A stretch of DNA of 57,842 bases, taken from assembly GCA_029882535.1 (NCBI GenBank), contig JAOUKM010000001.1, positions 110,037-167,878 of the forward strand, read 5' to 3'. The position numbers and the translations under genes are program-made. This document shows, piece by piece, positions 50,533 to 57,842 of the stretch; within the stretch, counting starts at the first letter, position 1; every line of letters starts with the position of its first letter. This DNA is from Candidatus Bathyarchaeota archaeon. GTDB taxonomy: Archaea; Thermoproteota; Bathyarchaeia; Bathyarchaeales; SOJC01. The notes under the pieces are model-generated. The model saw only the letters and a program-made list of their open reading frames with translations. It made no database searches and was not told the DNA's origin.

Positions 50533-51411
50533 ATGACCGAAAAACGTGATCCCTGTAAGAATTTCAAAGGCTCTGCCGATCCAAGAAAACGAGGCTATGA
50601 AGAAGGATTAAGAAGTATCAATCTCAAGATGGGCAAGATTAAACACAAAATTGCCATAATAAGCGGTAAAGGCGGAGTGGGCAAAAGCACAGTGGCGGTG
50701 AACTTGGCGATGGCCTTCGCCACTCACGACCACGTCAACAGCGTAGGCATCTTAGACGCAGACATCACCGGACCTTGCGTACCAAAAATCCTGGGAACAA
50801 AAGGCCAAAAGCTTCAAGCCGGTCCTCCCGGCATCTTTCCAGCGACAGGTCCTTTAGGGATAAAGGTTGTTTCTATGGATTTTCTGCTTCCAAGCGACGA
50901 GGCGCCGGTTATTTGGCGGGGACCGCTTAAGATGATGGCAATTCAACAGTTTCTCTCCGACATTGTATGGGGAGAACTTGATTTTCTTTTCATAGACCTC
51001 CCTCCAGGCACAGGTGATGAGTCTCTTAGCGTCATGCAGCTTCTCCCTAACATGGACGGCGTGGTTATTGTAACGATTCCCTCGGGAGTCTCCCAGATTG
51101 TTGTTAAGAAGGCTGTAACTTTTGCTAGGAAGTTGAATATCCCCGTCATTGGTATTATAGAGAATATGAGTGGGTTCATTTGTCCCAAGTGCGGTGAAAA
51201 AGTCGCCATTTTCAAAGTTGGGGGTGGAGAAACGATAGCGAAAGATTTGGCGATTCCTTTTCTCGGGATTATTCCAATTGACCCGGTAATATGTGAGGAT
51301 TCGGACAAGGGTATGCCCTTTATAATTGAACATCCAGATTCTCCAGCGTCGAAGGCGTTTATGGAAATTGTTGAAAAAGTTGAGGAGTTTTTAAAGCAGA
51401 AGGCAATTTAA
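50533..51411 (+). CDS. Mrp/NBP35-type Fe-S carrier P-loop ATPase
   Basis: A 292-residue Mrp/ApbC-family ATPase that carries and delivers Fe-S clusters. Deviant Walker A is IISGKGGVGKSTVAVNLA (about residues 41-58), switch regions are GILDADITGPC and FIDLPPGTGDESLS, and the cluster-binding CxxC is FICPKCGEKV. About 38 residues precede the P loop, a short N-terminal extension without the NBP35 four-Cys motif. A decayed NifX-like gene follows, a gene pairing common in anaerobes. Confidence 0.93.
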   Translation: MTEKRDPCKNFKGSADPRKRGYEEGLRSINLKMGKIKHKIAIISGKGGVGKSTVAVNLAMAFATHDHVNSVGILDADITGPCVPKILGTKGQKLQAGPPGIFPATGPLGIKVVSMDFLLPSDEAPVIWRGPLKMMAIQQFLSDIVWGELDFLFIDLPPGTGDESLSVMQLLPNMDGVVIVTIPSGVSQIVVKKAVTFARKLNIPVIGIIENMSGFICPKCGEKVAIFKVGGGETIAKDLAIPFLGIIPIDPVICEDSDKGMPFIIEHPDSPASKAFMEIVEKVEEFLKQKAI

Positions 51412-51449
51412 AAAAAACACACAGCAGACTCTGGAGAGGAGGTGAATAA

Positions 51450-51594
51450 ATGAAGATAGCTGTGTCCGTTGCTGGAAACACTTTAGACGCTCAAGTAGAT
51501 AGAAGATTTGGAAGATGCCCATACTTTGATCGTAGACTCCGAAACTATGATGGCTGAGGCAATTCCAAACATGGCTGCTGCCGCAAGAAGGTAA
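51450..51594 (+). pseudogene. Decayed NifX/NafY-like (dinitrogenase FeMo cofactor-type) gene
   Basis: After a perfect GAGGAGGTGA the reading MKIAVSVAGNTLDAQVDRRF, then GRCPYF, is a typical NifX-like N-terminus. The frame then breaks; LIVDSETMMAEAIPNMAAA continues in another frame and stops after 'RR'. The rest of the domain, normally about 60 further residues, is absent. Such small proteins often sit beside Mrp genes in anaerobes, and this one has lost function recently enough to keep its ribosome-binding site. Confidence 0.8.
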
Positions 51595-51715
51595 ATGTTA
51601 GAGAAATCTTTTTTTGGCTTCACAGCAAAGAAAACATAAATCCTCAGTAAATCAGCATTTGACCAGTTATCATTTTTAATAGTCGTAGTTTAATACATAT
51701 CTCCAGGGCCAAAAA

Positions 51716-52636
51716 ATGTTTGTTACAAATAAAGAAATAATGTCAGCCGCCGTAGCCAAAAACTACGCTGTTGGCGCTTTTAACATAAACAACCTAGAGA
51801 CCCTATTAGCTATCACTGAAGCAACCGTTGAAGAAGAATCTCCAGTAATCGTCGCAGCTACTCCTAGTGCCATTAAATATGCTGGACTGGACAATTTGGC
51901 TGCGATAGTGAAAGTCGCGGCGAAAGCCGTTCTACAACCCATGTCTCTCCATCTCGACCATGGAAAAGACATAGAAACGGTAGCAAGATGTATCAATGCG
52001 GGTTTTACTTCTGTGATGATCGATGCATCTCACCTCAGTTTTGAAGAGAACATAGCTGTAACAAAACAGGTTGTAGATTTGGCTCACCCGAAAGGCGTGT
52101 CCGTCGAAGCAGAGCTGGGAAAACTAGCCGGCGTTGAAGAGTCAACAGTTGAAGAAAAAGACGCGGTGTTGACAGATCCAGATGCAGCCAAAGAATTCGT
52201 GAAACGCACTGGGGTGGATGCTCTGGCGATTGCAATCGGCACCTCTCACGGAGCCTATAAATTCAAAGAGGAACCAAAACTGGATTTTGAAAGGTTGAAA
52301 GCTATCAGAGAAAAAGCGAATGTCTTGCTGGTTTTGCACGGTGCTTCCAGTGTTCCATCTTGGATAGTTGAGAAAGCCACAAAGTATGGAGCAGAATTAG
52401 CTGGAGCTAAAGGAATCCCAGAGGACCACATTAAAAAAGCCGTGTCCTTGGGAATATCAAAAATAAACATCGACACCGACTTACGGCTGGCTTTCACAGG
52501 TGCAGTCCGCGAAGTCTTAGCCACTTCGCCAAATCAGTATGACCCGAGAAAGATTTTGGGTCCAGCAAAAGAGGCCATGAAAGAGGTTGTTAAAGGAAAA
52601 ACGCGGTTATTTGGAAGCTCAGGCAAATCACCCTAG
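51716..52636 (+). CDS. fba: Class II fructose-1,6-bisphosphate aldolase
   Basis: A 306-residue Zn-dependent aldolase. Zinc His ligands are in MSLHLDHGKDIE (with the catalytic Asp), AIGTSHGAYKF and LVLHGASSVP; the substrate phosphate site includes KINIDTDLRLAF. This is the bacterial class II type, whereas most archaea use a class I archaeal aldolase or the bifunctional FBP aldolase/phosphatase. The phosphofructokinase gene follows after 20 nt, so the pair forms a glycolytic operon. ATG 51716. Confidence 0.93.
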   Translation: MFVTNKEIMSAAVAKNYAVGAFNINNLETLLAITEATVEEESPVIVAATPSAIKYAGLDNLAAIVKVAAKAVLQPMSLHLDHGKDIETVARCINAGFTSVMIDASHLSFEENIAVTKQVVDLAHPKGVSVEAELGKLAGVEESTVEEKDAVLTDPDAAKEFVKRTGVDALAIAIGTSHGAYKFKEEPKLDFERLKAIREKANVLLVLHGASSVPSWIVEKATKYGAELAGAKGIPEDHIKKAVSLGISKINIDTDLRLAFTGAVREVLATSPNQYDPRKILGPAKEAMKEVVKGKTRLFGSSGKSP

Positions 52637-52656
52637 AAAGAGGGCGAGGAAAAAGA

Positions 52657-53685
52657 ATGAAAGTTGGAATCTTAAGTGGAGGGGGGGATGCTCCGGGAAT
52701 CAACGCTGTAATCAGGGCTGTTGTTAGGAAGGCAATTCAGGATTATAGTTATGAAACTGTTGGAATTAAAGATGGGTGGCGTGGGCTAATTGACGACGAA
52801 TTTATCCCATTAGACTTGAAGAAAACATCAGGGATGCTTCCTCGAGGAGGTTCCATTCTGGGAACTTCGAGAACTAATCCCTTTAAGCGCAAAGACGGAC
52901 CACAACGTATTTTGAAAAACGTTGAGAAATACGGGATTGAAGCAGTGGTTGTTATTGGTGGAGACGATACTTTAGGTGTGGCTTACAAGCTTTATGAAAT
53001 GGGGCTTCCCTGCGTCGGGGTTCCCAAGACAATTGACAACGACCTAGCTGGCACTGACTACACCTTTGGCTTCCAAACAGCAGTTTCAATCGCTTGCGAA
53101 GCTCTTGACAGGCTTCACACAACAGCCGAATCGCATCACAGAGTAATAATTCTTGAAGTAATGGGGAGATATACCGGTTGGATTGCGTTATGGGCAGGAC
53201 TTGCCGGAGGGGCAGATACCATTTTGATTCCAGAGAAACCATTCGATGTTGACGAGGTTTGTGAATACATTAGACGAAGGCAAAAGCGCGGTAGAAACTT
53301 CAGCCTAGTTGTTGCCGCTGAAGGTGCTAAGCCTAAAGGAGGCAAAGAAATTGTTTACAGTAGCGGAGTTGACGAGTTTGGAAACGTCAGACTCGGCGGC
53401 ATAGGCTATTATCTTGGAAAAGAAATTGAAAAGAGAATGGATATTGAGACGAGAGTTGTGGACCTTGGTCACCTTCAACGCGGTGGCTCACCCATAGCTT
53501 TTGACAGAATTTTAGCTACCCGATATGGAATCGCAGCCATAAACCTTGTTCACAAAGGCAAGTTTGGGCAGATGGTTGCTCTTCGAGGAAATGAGATTGT
53601 TTTTATTTCGTTGAAAGATGTCGTTGGCAAGCGAAAGACTGTTGACTTGAAGATATATGAAATAGCAAAAGTGTTCTTCGGCTAG
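52657..53685 (+). CDS. pfkA: 6-phosphofructokinase (PfkA family, PPi-type residues)
   Basis: A 342-residue PFK-A family enzyme converting fructose 6-phosphate to the bisphosphate. GILSGGGDAPGINAVIRA is the N-terminal nucleotide-binding loop. The donor-selecting positions read GGDDT (Asp where ATP enzymes have Gly, as in GGDGS) and GVPKTIDND (Lys where ATP enzymes have Gly, as in PGTIDND). Both are the pattern of pyrophosphate-dependent enzymes. EVMGRYTGWIALWAGLAGG and LGHLQRGGSP complete the active site. Substrate preference is inferred from those two residues; mixed-substrate forms also exist. It is clearly of the bacterial lineage, not the archaeal ADP-PFK. Confidence 0.92.
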   Translation: MKVGILSGGGDAPGINAVIRAVVRKAIQDYSYETVGIKDGWRGLIDDEFIPLDLKKTSGMLPRGGSILGTSRTNPFKRKDGPQRILKNVEKYGIEAVVVIGGDDTLGVAYKLYEMGLPCVGVPKTIDNDLAGTDYTFGFQTAVSIACEALDRLHTTAESHHRVIILEVMGRYTGWIALWAGLAGGADTILIPEKPFDVDEVCEYIRRRQKRGRNFSLVVAAEGAKPKGGKEIVYSSGVDEFGNVRLGGIGYYLGKEIEKRMDIETRVVDLGHLQRGGSPIAFDRILATRYGIAAINLVHKGKFGQMVALRGNEIVFISLKDVVGKRKTVDLKIYEIAKVFFG

Positions 53686-53870
53686 AGAGACTTGCCTTAC
53701 TGCGCTGACGCTAAATCTCTCCGGACAGCTGCGAATTATGGGCTTGCTTTTCATTGTAAGTCTAAACCTGCACAAAGGATCAAGCAAAGCCGACACAAAC
53801 CAAAAATTCCACATGCCATTAGTGCGTAGTCTAAGATTTAAAAGCGGCAAAGGCACTTCTTGAACGTGGT

Positions 53871-55034
53871 GTGAGTGAGATCAGAACCAAGATCAGCAAC
53901 ATAGGATACGTCAACAGAATCAGAGACAACATTCTCAGCCTGAAACCAAAAAAACTGTTGCCTCTGTATGAAGATCTAAAATCTGCTAACTGCGTGGTCT
54001 GCAGCGGGTCAGGTAGATCACTGTATTCCTTGAACGCTGCGATGAGCCAAATCGCAATGAGCCAGATAGGCTGGAGAAACAAAGTTGTGTTGACTCCTGA
54101 CGATCCAGGTTTTCCTGGGAAAAACATGTACGATGCCGCAGCTGAACTCGAAAGACGTTACAAAAAAACTCTGCTCTTGATTAACTCTGGGAGCGGAATT
54201 TCTGAAGATCCCTTGGCGATGGTACAAGATTTGGTAAGGTATGTTGAAGACAAAAAATCCTCTAAGTTCTCCATAGGACTTGTAACCTCTAACTTGAACT
54301 CTCCGTTAGCACAGCTAGTTCGCAAAAACGGGCACGTGATTGAGCTGAAAGGCCGAGGAAAATCAAAGCCTTCCTTTGAGTACAGCGAGGTAGGCATCAT
54401 GGGCGACATGTTCGAGCTTGGAAGTCTCCTTCTTCTGTACATGATGACTGAAGCAATCTTTCGAAATCTACAGGTAGGCGGAGTGTTTCAGCTTTGTGAG
54501 CAAGAATTTGCTAAACTAGGGTCTATAATCGACTTAAATGTAGAGTCGGAAACTTACACTCACCTAGTTGATTTGCTGGAAAGACGGACAAACGTATTTC
54601 TAGGAGGGAAAGGCACAGCTAACGAAATTGTTAAAATGGCTGGTGTAAGACTTTTTCACATCAAGGGTTTCTTGGGGGACAATATCTACATAGCTAGAGG
54701 TGTGAATACTCCACATCCTAGAGCTGGAGATCTTGAGATCTTAGTATCGTTTTCTGGAGAAACCAAGCCTGTTGTCAACTGGTGTGACGTCTTCAAAAAA
54801 CTGAACGGAACTGTCCTGTCAATCACGGAAACAGAAAAATCAACTCTAGCCAAAAAGTCGGACTTCAAAATAATCTTAAAAGAAACAGTCAAGCCAGGCC
54901 AACCTAGAAGGTTTTACATGAGAGCAGCATACGTTTTAAGCCCGTTACCAGTCAAAATTGCTGAAAGATTGAGTGAAAGAGGGCTGAAGCTGCCAGAATA
55001 CATAATCAGTTGGTATCACTCCGTTACACAATAG
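53871..55034 (+). CDS. Double SIS-domain protein (phosphosugar-binding)
   Basis: A 387-residue protein with two sugar isomerase (SIS) folds. The first starts at NCVVCSGSGRSLYSLNAAM and includes LLLINSGSGISEDPLAM; the second starts at NVFLGGKGTANEIVKMAG and includes LEILVSFSGETKPVVNW. Tandem SIS domains occur in phosphosugar isomerases and in the glucosamine synthase isomerase module. Its place 185 nt after fba-pfk suggests a phosphohexose substrate, for example a glucose/mannose 6-phosphate isomerase role, but that is a guess. Start is GTG 53871. Confidence 0.75.
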   Translation: MSEIRTKISNIGYVNRIRDNILSLKPKKLLPLYEDLKSANCVVCSGSGRSLYSLNAAMSQIAMSQIGWRNKVVLTPDDPGFPGKNMYDAAAELERRYKKTLLLINSGSGISEDPLAMVQDLVRYVEDKKSSKFSIGLVTSNLNSPLAQLVRKNGHVIELKGRGKSKPSFEYSEVGIMGDMFELGSLLLLYMMTEAIFRNLQVGGVFQLCEQEFAKLGSIIDLNVESETYTHLVDLLERRTNVFLGGKGTANEIVKMAGVRLFHIKGFLGDNIYIARGVNTPHPRAGDLEILVSFSGETKPVVNWCDVFKKLNGTVLSITETEKSTLAKKSDFKIILKETVKPGQPRRFYMRAAYVLSPLPVKIAERLSERGLKLPEYIISWYHSVTQ

Positions 55035-55092
55035 AAACTATTGTGCGTGGCGACATAAATTGCAACCGTTAGTCGTATGACATGACAGTTTT

Positions 55093-55821
55093 TTATCTCG
55101 CTCTTGCCTTAACTCTTGGTTCAATCAACGTCCAAAGCCATTCCACAAATTCTCTCAAGTTCTTAGTTTGTATATATACGTCGCCTGGGCCCTTAATTTC
55201 TGTAACTAGTCCTTCTCCACCTAGCAGAGTTTCTTTTAATCCTCCGAATTTTCTGACTTTGTAGTTGCAAATGTCACTGAAGGCAACAAGGTGAAAGTTA
55301 TCAACAATCAAGGTTTGATCTGGCTTCAACGTGTGTTTGTCTATGGCGCCGAAAGTGTTTATGAACAGGATTCCGTTGCCTGTAATTTTTATCATGAATA
55401 ATCCTTGTCCAAAAAGCCCTTTCGTGAAGCCTTGCCATTTGACGTCTAATTCTACGCTTTGTGTAGATGCAATGTAGGCGGCTTTTTGTATTATGTAGCC
55501 TTGGTTTGGTTTAACTTCTAAAGTCTCAATGTCGCCCACTGGAGCAGAAACGAAGGCGACTTCCCCTTCGCTTTGTGTTGCTTTGTAATCATTGACCCAG
55601 AAAGATTGGCGTCCGAGCAACTTTAAGCCAATGCTTCCAAGAAGGCTTTTTTCACGCTTTCTTGTGTGGACATCTATGTTTGGGTCCATATAGGTCATGG
55701 CTCCAGATTCTGCAGTTATAATTTCGCTAGGCTTCAGCTTGACAACGAGCATCGAATAAGACGGCTTGTATTTAATTTCATATTCCACTTCTTTTCCCTC
55801 TTCGAACGTGCATAACTCCAA
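55093..55821 (-). CDS. AIM24 / TIGR00266 family protein
   Basis: A 242-residue beta-rich protein of the AIM24 family. Typical pieces are MLVVKLKPSEIITAESGAMTYMD, the short FWVNDYKATQSEGEVAFVS, GLFGQGLFMIKITGNGILFI and HLVAFSDICNYKVRKFGG. Function is unknown; members are found in all domains. It converges on the SIS gene. Confidence 0.88.
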   Translation of the reverse strand: MELCTFEEGKEVEYEIKYKPSYSMLVVKLKPSEIITAESGAMTYMDPNIDVHTRKREKSLLGSIGLKLLGRQSFWVNDYKATQSEGEVAFVSAPVGDIETLEVKPNQGYIIQKAAYIASTQSVELDVKWQGFTKGLFGQGLFMIKITGNGILFINTFGAIDKHTLKPDQTLIVDNFHLVAFSDICNYKVRKFGGLKETLLGGEGLVTEIKGPGDVYIQTKNLREFVEWLWTLIEPRVKARAR

Positions 55822-55904
55822 TTTCTATTAATTAACTTATTAATAAAATACATTATGACACTGTAGTAACGTTCTTTGCCAACACTCCGGAAACTCGCGT
55901 TTTA

Positions 55905-56408
55905 CTATTTTGGTAGGTTTTGTTTTGCAGTTTTGTAGGTTTTAGTCACGTCTTCAAGTTTGCCCTTTTCGAAAGCGTATACTTCTATTAGGTTCTTCTT
56001 CCAGTCCCTCTCGTACATTTCGGGATCATTTATCTTCTTTTCCGAAGGGTCAACGTGAATCCACTTGTTTAGTGTTGCATCCCAAACCTCTGTCCACGCG
56101 TGGTCAGACATGTCAAGGATTATTCTAGCGCGGTAACCGTTCGCTAAGCAGAGAGCTGTGAACAAGACAGAGAACTCCCTACATTTGCCTTGGCCATACT
56201 TAATTATTTCAAATGGGTCATTATGCCGAATAATATCGCCTTTGTTGAACTTGACTCTAGTGTGAATCCATTCGAGCATTTCTGGCAAAGTTTGCCTTTT
56301 CTTAAAGAATTCACCGAGTCGATGCAGCAAAGAAGGATCTATGAGTATTTCGCTTATTCTTCGATACATTTCAATGGCTTCCTGAAACGGTAATGAGGCT
56401 GTCAACAT
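55905..56408 (-). CDS. Transglutaminase-like cysteine protease/peptidase domain protein
   Basis: A 167-residue protein with the transglutaminase-like triad: Cys in GQGKCREFSVLF, His in MSDHAWTEVW and Asp in WIHVDPSEKK. The fold resembles the core of peptide N-glycanase-like enzymes. A cytoplasmic hydrolase of unknown substrate is the safest reading. Start is ATG 56408 with GAGGTGA directly upstream. Confidence 0.85.
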   Translation of the reverse strand: MLTASLPFQEAIEMYRRISEILIDPSLLHRLGEFFKKRQTLPEMLEWIHTRVKFNKGDIIRHNDPFEIIKYGQGKCREFSVLFTALCLANGYRARIILDMSDHAWTEVWDATLNKWIHVDPSEKKINDPEMYERDWKKNLIEVYAFEKGKLEDVTKTYKTAKQNLPK

Positions 56409-56510
56409 CTTTCACCTCGTCTAGACGCTTATGAACAGGCTTCATTAACAGGATTCGGAAAGAGGTGAAAATGTCTTATGAACAAGGAATAGATATTGAA
56501 AATCAACACT

Positions 56511-56530
56511 ACGTCTATACATATAGACGT
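56511..56530. promoter_or_regulatory. 20-bp inverted repeat ACGTCTATAC/ATATAGACGT
   Basis: A 9-bp perfect inverted repeat with a 2-nt centre (CA), followed 10-20 nt later by a TATA-like TTTTTATAAATTG at about 56541-56553. The spacing upstream of the TATA element is that of an activator site. The gene it would drive, at 56594, is now a pseudogene. Confidence 0.5.
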
Positions 56531-56593
56531 CTCTCTATTTCTTTTTATAAATTGCGCGTTTCATAAGGAGAGTAGTGAAGAAAGGGGCGAAAC

Positions 56594-57373
56594 TTGATGT
56601 TAAAGGTGGAGAAAGTTGATGAGAACAACAAGCAACGCGTAATCGGTTTCTTAAAATCAAACATTGTTAGACATGTTTTCGCTTTCCATGATACTCAACA
56701 TGAGCCTGAACACACAACTGTGTATGCAGCTTTTAAAGATGAAGATTTGAGAGGATACATTCTTATCTACACGGTTTTGGAGTTTTAAGTGTGGTTTGAG
56801 TGTGAAAGCGAGATGGATGAGAAGTCAAACAAGGCACCTGAAAACCGCTTTATTATGCACGCTCCGCCAATTCTCCTACCAGTTATAAAGAGAAGATTCC
56901 CAGATGCGAAGCATTACGTTGAAAATTGGATGTTAGTAAAAAAGGGTCAAGCTAACTCTTTTCAGTCAGAATTTGGGCGTAGATTACGCTCTGAAGACGA
57001 CACCTCCAAGTTTTCCATGCTTCTATCAACCCAGAAAGCCGTCCTAGAGGAATAACAAAGAAATACATAGAATGGATAGACAAAATGCCAGTTTACGGCG
57101 TTTTCGTAAATGATGAGCTGGCTTCTTACGCTGGTTCATTTCTTCATCTGCCATAAATTTGGATGATAGGTGGGGTGCATACGCATCCGAATTATAGAGG
57201 CAAGGGTTTATGCAACTTTAGCCACATCAGTTGTGACGGAGGATGTGTTAAGAAATGCGGAAACAGCAGCTTTCCTCGTGAAATCAGACAACTACCCAGC
57301 GATTAAGGTTTACGAGAAAATTGACTACTGAAGGGTGGGTGAAAAACTTTGGGTGAATGTAGGACGGGATTAG
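56594..57373 (+). pseudogene. Decayed GNAT family acetyltransferase
   Basis: Pieces of one acetyltransferase lie in order but are broken several times. MLKVEKVDENNKQRVIGFL to LIYTVLEF ends in TAA at 56786. The same frame resumes with FIMHAPPILLPVIKRRFP and ENWMLVKKGQ and ends at 57053. Shifted frames then give YIEWIDKMPVYGVFVNDELA, a TAA, IGGVHTHPNYRGKG, another shift, LVKSDNYPAIKVYEKIDY, a TGA and GEKLWVNVG. The acetyl-CoA motif and last helix are recognisable. At least five lesions exclude a sequencing error as the sole cause. Confidence 0.88.
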
Positions 57374-57383
57374 GACCTTAAAC

Positions 57384-57815
57384 TTACGCGTGTGCATTTA
57401 GTTTTTTTTTGAGAGTTCCTATGTAGTCTCTTATCATGCTTGAATGTTCAAATGCAAGTTTTTCTGGAATGTCTTTGAGGTCAACCAGCCTAATCTCTTC
57501 GATCTCCTTCTCTTGTCTCTTAATCTTTCCTCCAGTGGGTTTCACAAGAAAACAAGTGGGGTAATAGTCGTATTCCATTTCATCTTGAACTCCGCTCTCG
57601 TGGTATTCACCTATCTTTCTCACTATCTTAACATGAAGTCCCGTTTCTTCTTGTACTTCCCGCACGACCGTTTGTTCAACAGTTTCTCTAGCCTTCACTC
57701 TTCCACCAGGCAAAGCCCAATAGCCTTTGAAAACCACAGTTCCCCTTTTGACTAACAAGATTTTGTTGTTTGGAAATTCTATTATGGCTGTTACTGTTCT
57801 GCCGCTAAACTTCAT
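57384..57815 (-). CDS. Nudix hydrolase
   Basis: A 143-residue Nudix protein. The Nudix box runs from GGRVKARETVEQTV to VREVQEETGL and matches Gx5Ex7REUxEExGU completely, so metal binding should be intact. It hydrolyses a nucleoside diphosphate derivative; the family resembles MutT/ADP-ribose types and the exact substrate is unclear. Its start (ATG 57815) is close to the window edge and its 3' end is 10 nt from the GNAT relic. Confidence 0.92.
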   Translation of the reverse strand: MKFSGRTVTAIIEFPNNKILLVKRGTVVFKGYWALPGGRVKARETVEQTVVREVQEETGLHVKIVRKIGEYHESGVQDEMEYDYYPTCFLVKPTGGKIKRQEKEIEEIRLVDLKDIPEKLAFEHSSMIRDYIGTLKKKLNAHA

Positions 57816-57842
57816 GTCATAGCACCAAAAAGATTAAGATAG

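Overview
The window is a chromosomal segment from an archaeon. It encodes geranylgeranylglyceryl phosphate synthase, an Orc1/Cdc6 initiator, both subunits of family D DNA polymerase, the primase large subunit, HerA-NurA, Alba, Sec61-beta, an Lsm protein, Nob1 and an intron-containing tRNA-Ser. PolD together with an Elf1-type zinc ribbon and a DUF131 pair points to a non-Sulfolobales member of the TACK group, most likely a Bathyarchaeia-like lineage. That placement is inference from gene content; no 16S rRNA is present.

Layout. 0-6.5 kb: primase large subunit, DUF365, NAD kinase overlapping Nob1, an HtrA-like protease, an M50B-like membrane protein pair and an HD phosphohydrolase. 6.5-11.4 kb: tRNA-Ser with intron, an NAD synthetase/nitrilase gene pair, an aminotransferase, and a membrane-anchored winged-helix regulator preceded by several TGTGACGTCACA-type palindromes. 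11.4-24.3 kb is a replication and repair island: herA-nurA, a small winged-helix protein, a clear replication origin (four ORB-like elements around an AT-rich core), orc1/cdc6, DP1, a DUF429 protein, an AbrB-PhoU protein, elf1, GGGP synthase and DP2, which is broken by one frameshift. 24.3-29 kb: wHTH, MazG-like, GlyA, Sec61-beta, Lsm, DUF2070.

29-35 kb: two complete four-subunit 2-oxoacid:ferredoxin oxidoreductases in divergent operons (porGDAB leftward; a Vor/Kor-type set rightward). These suggest an anaerobic, ferredoxin-based metabolism that ferments or assimilates 2-oxoacids. 35-41 kb: Alba, a class III aminotransferase, and an MgtE/SLC41-type cation transporter with two downstream PhoU-TrkA_C proteins. 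The transporter and its partners are separated by a leftward hypothetical gene and two tiny leftward ORFs, one polyacidic and one polybasic. 41-47 kb: TrpB2, RPA-like SSB, a DUF131 pair, a small membrane ORF, SWIM protein, Hsp20, a phosphoesterase and an IMPase-family enzyme.

47-57.8 kb is more accessory: a decayed ABC ATPase, tRNA-Leu, MFS transporter, GNAT, flavin-reductase-like protein, Mrp ATPase, a decayed NifX-like gene, bacterial-type class II FBP aldolase next to a phosphofructokinase with PPi-type residues, a double-SIS protein, AIM24, transglutaminase-like, a decayed GNAT gene and a Nudix hydrolase.

No CRISPR array, insertion sequence or prophage was seen. The most interesting items are the origin, the candidate two-subunit glutamine-dependent NAD synthetase, the palindrome cluster with its membrane-bound regulator, the charge-opposed micro-ORF pair, the DP2 frameshift, and a dispersed 17-nt element.
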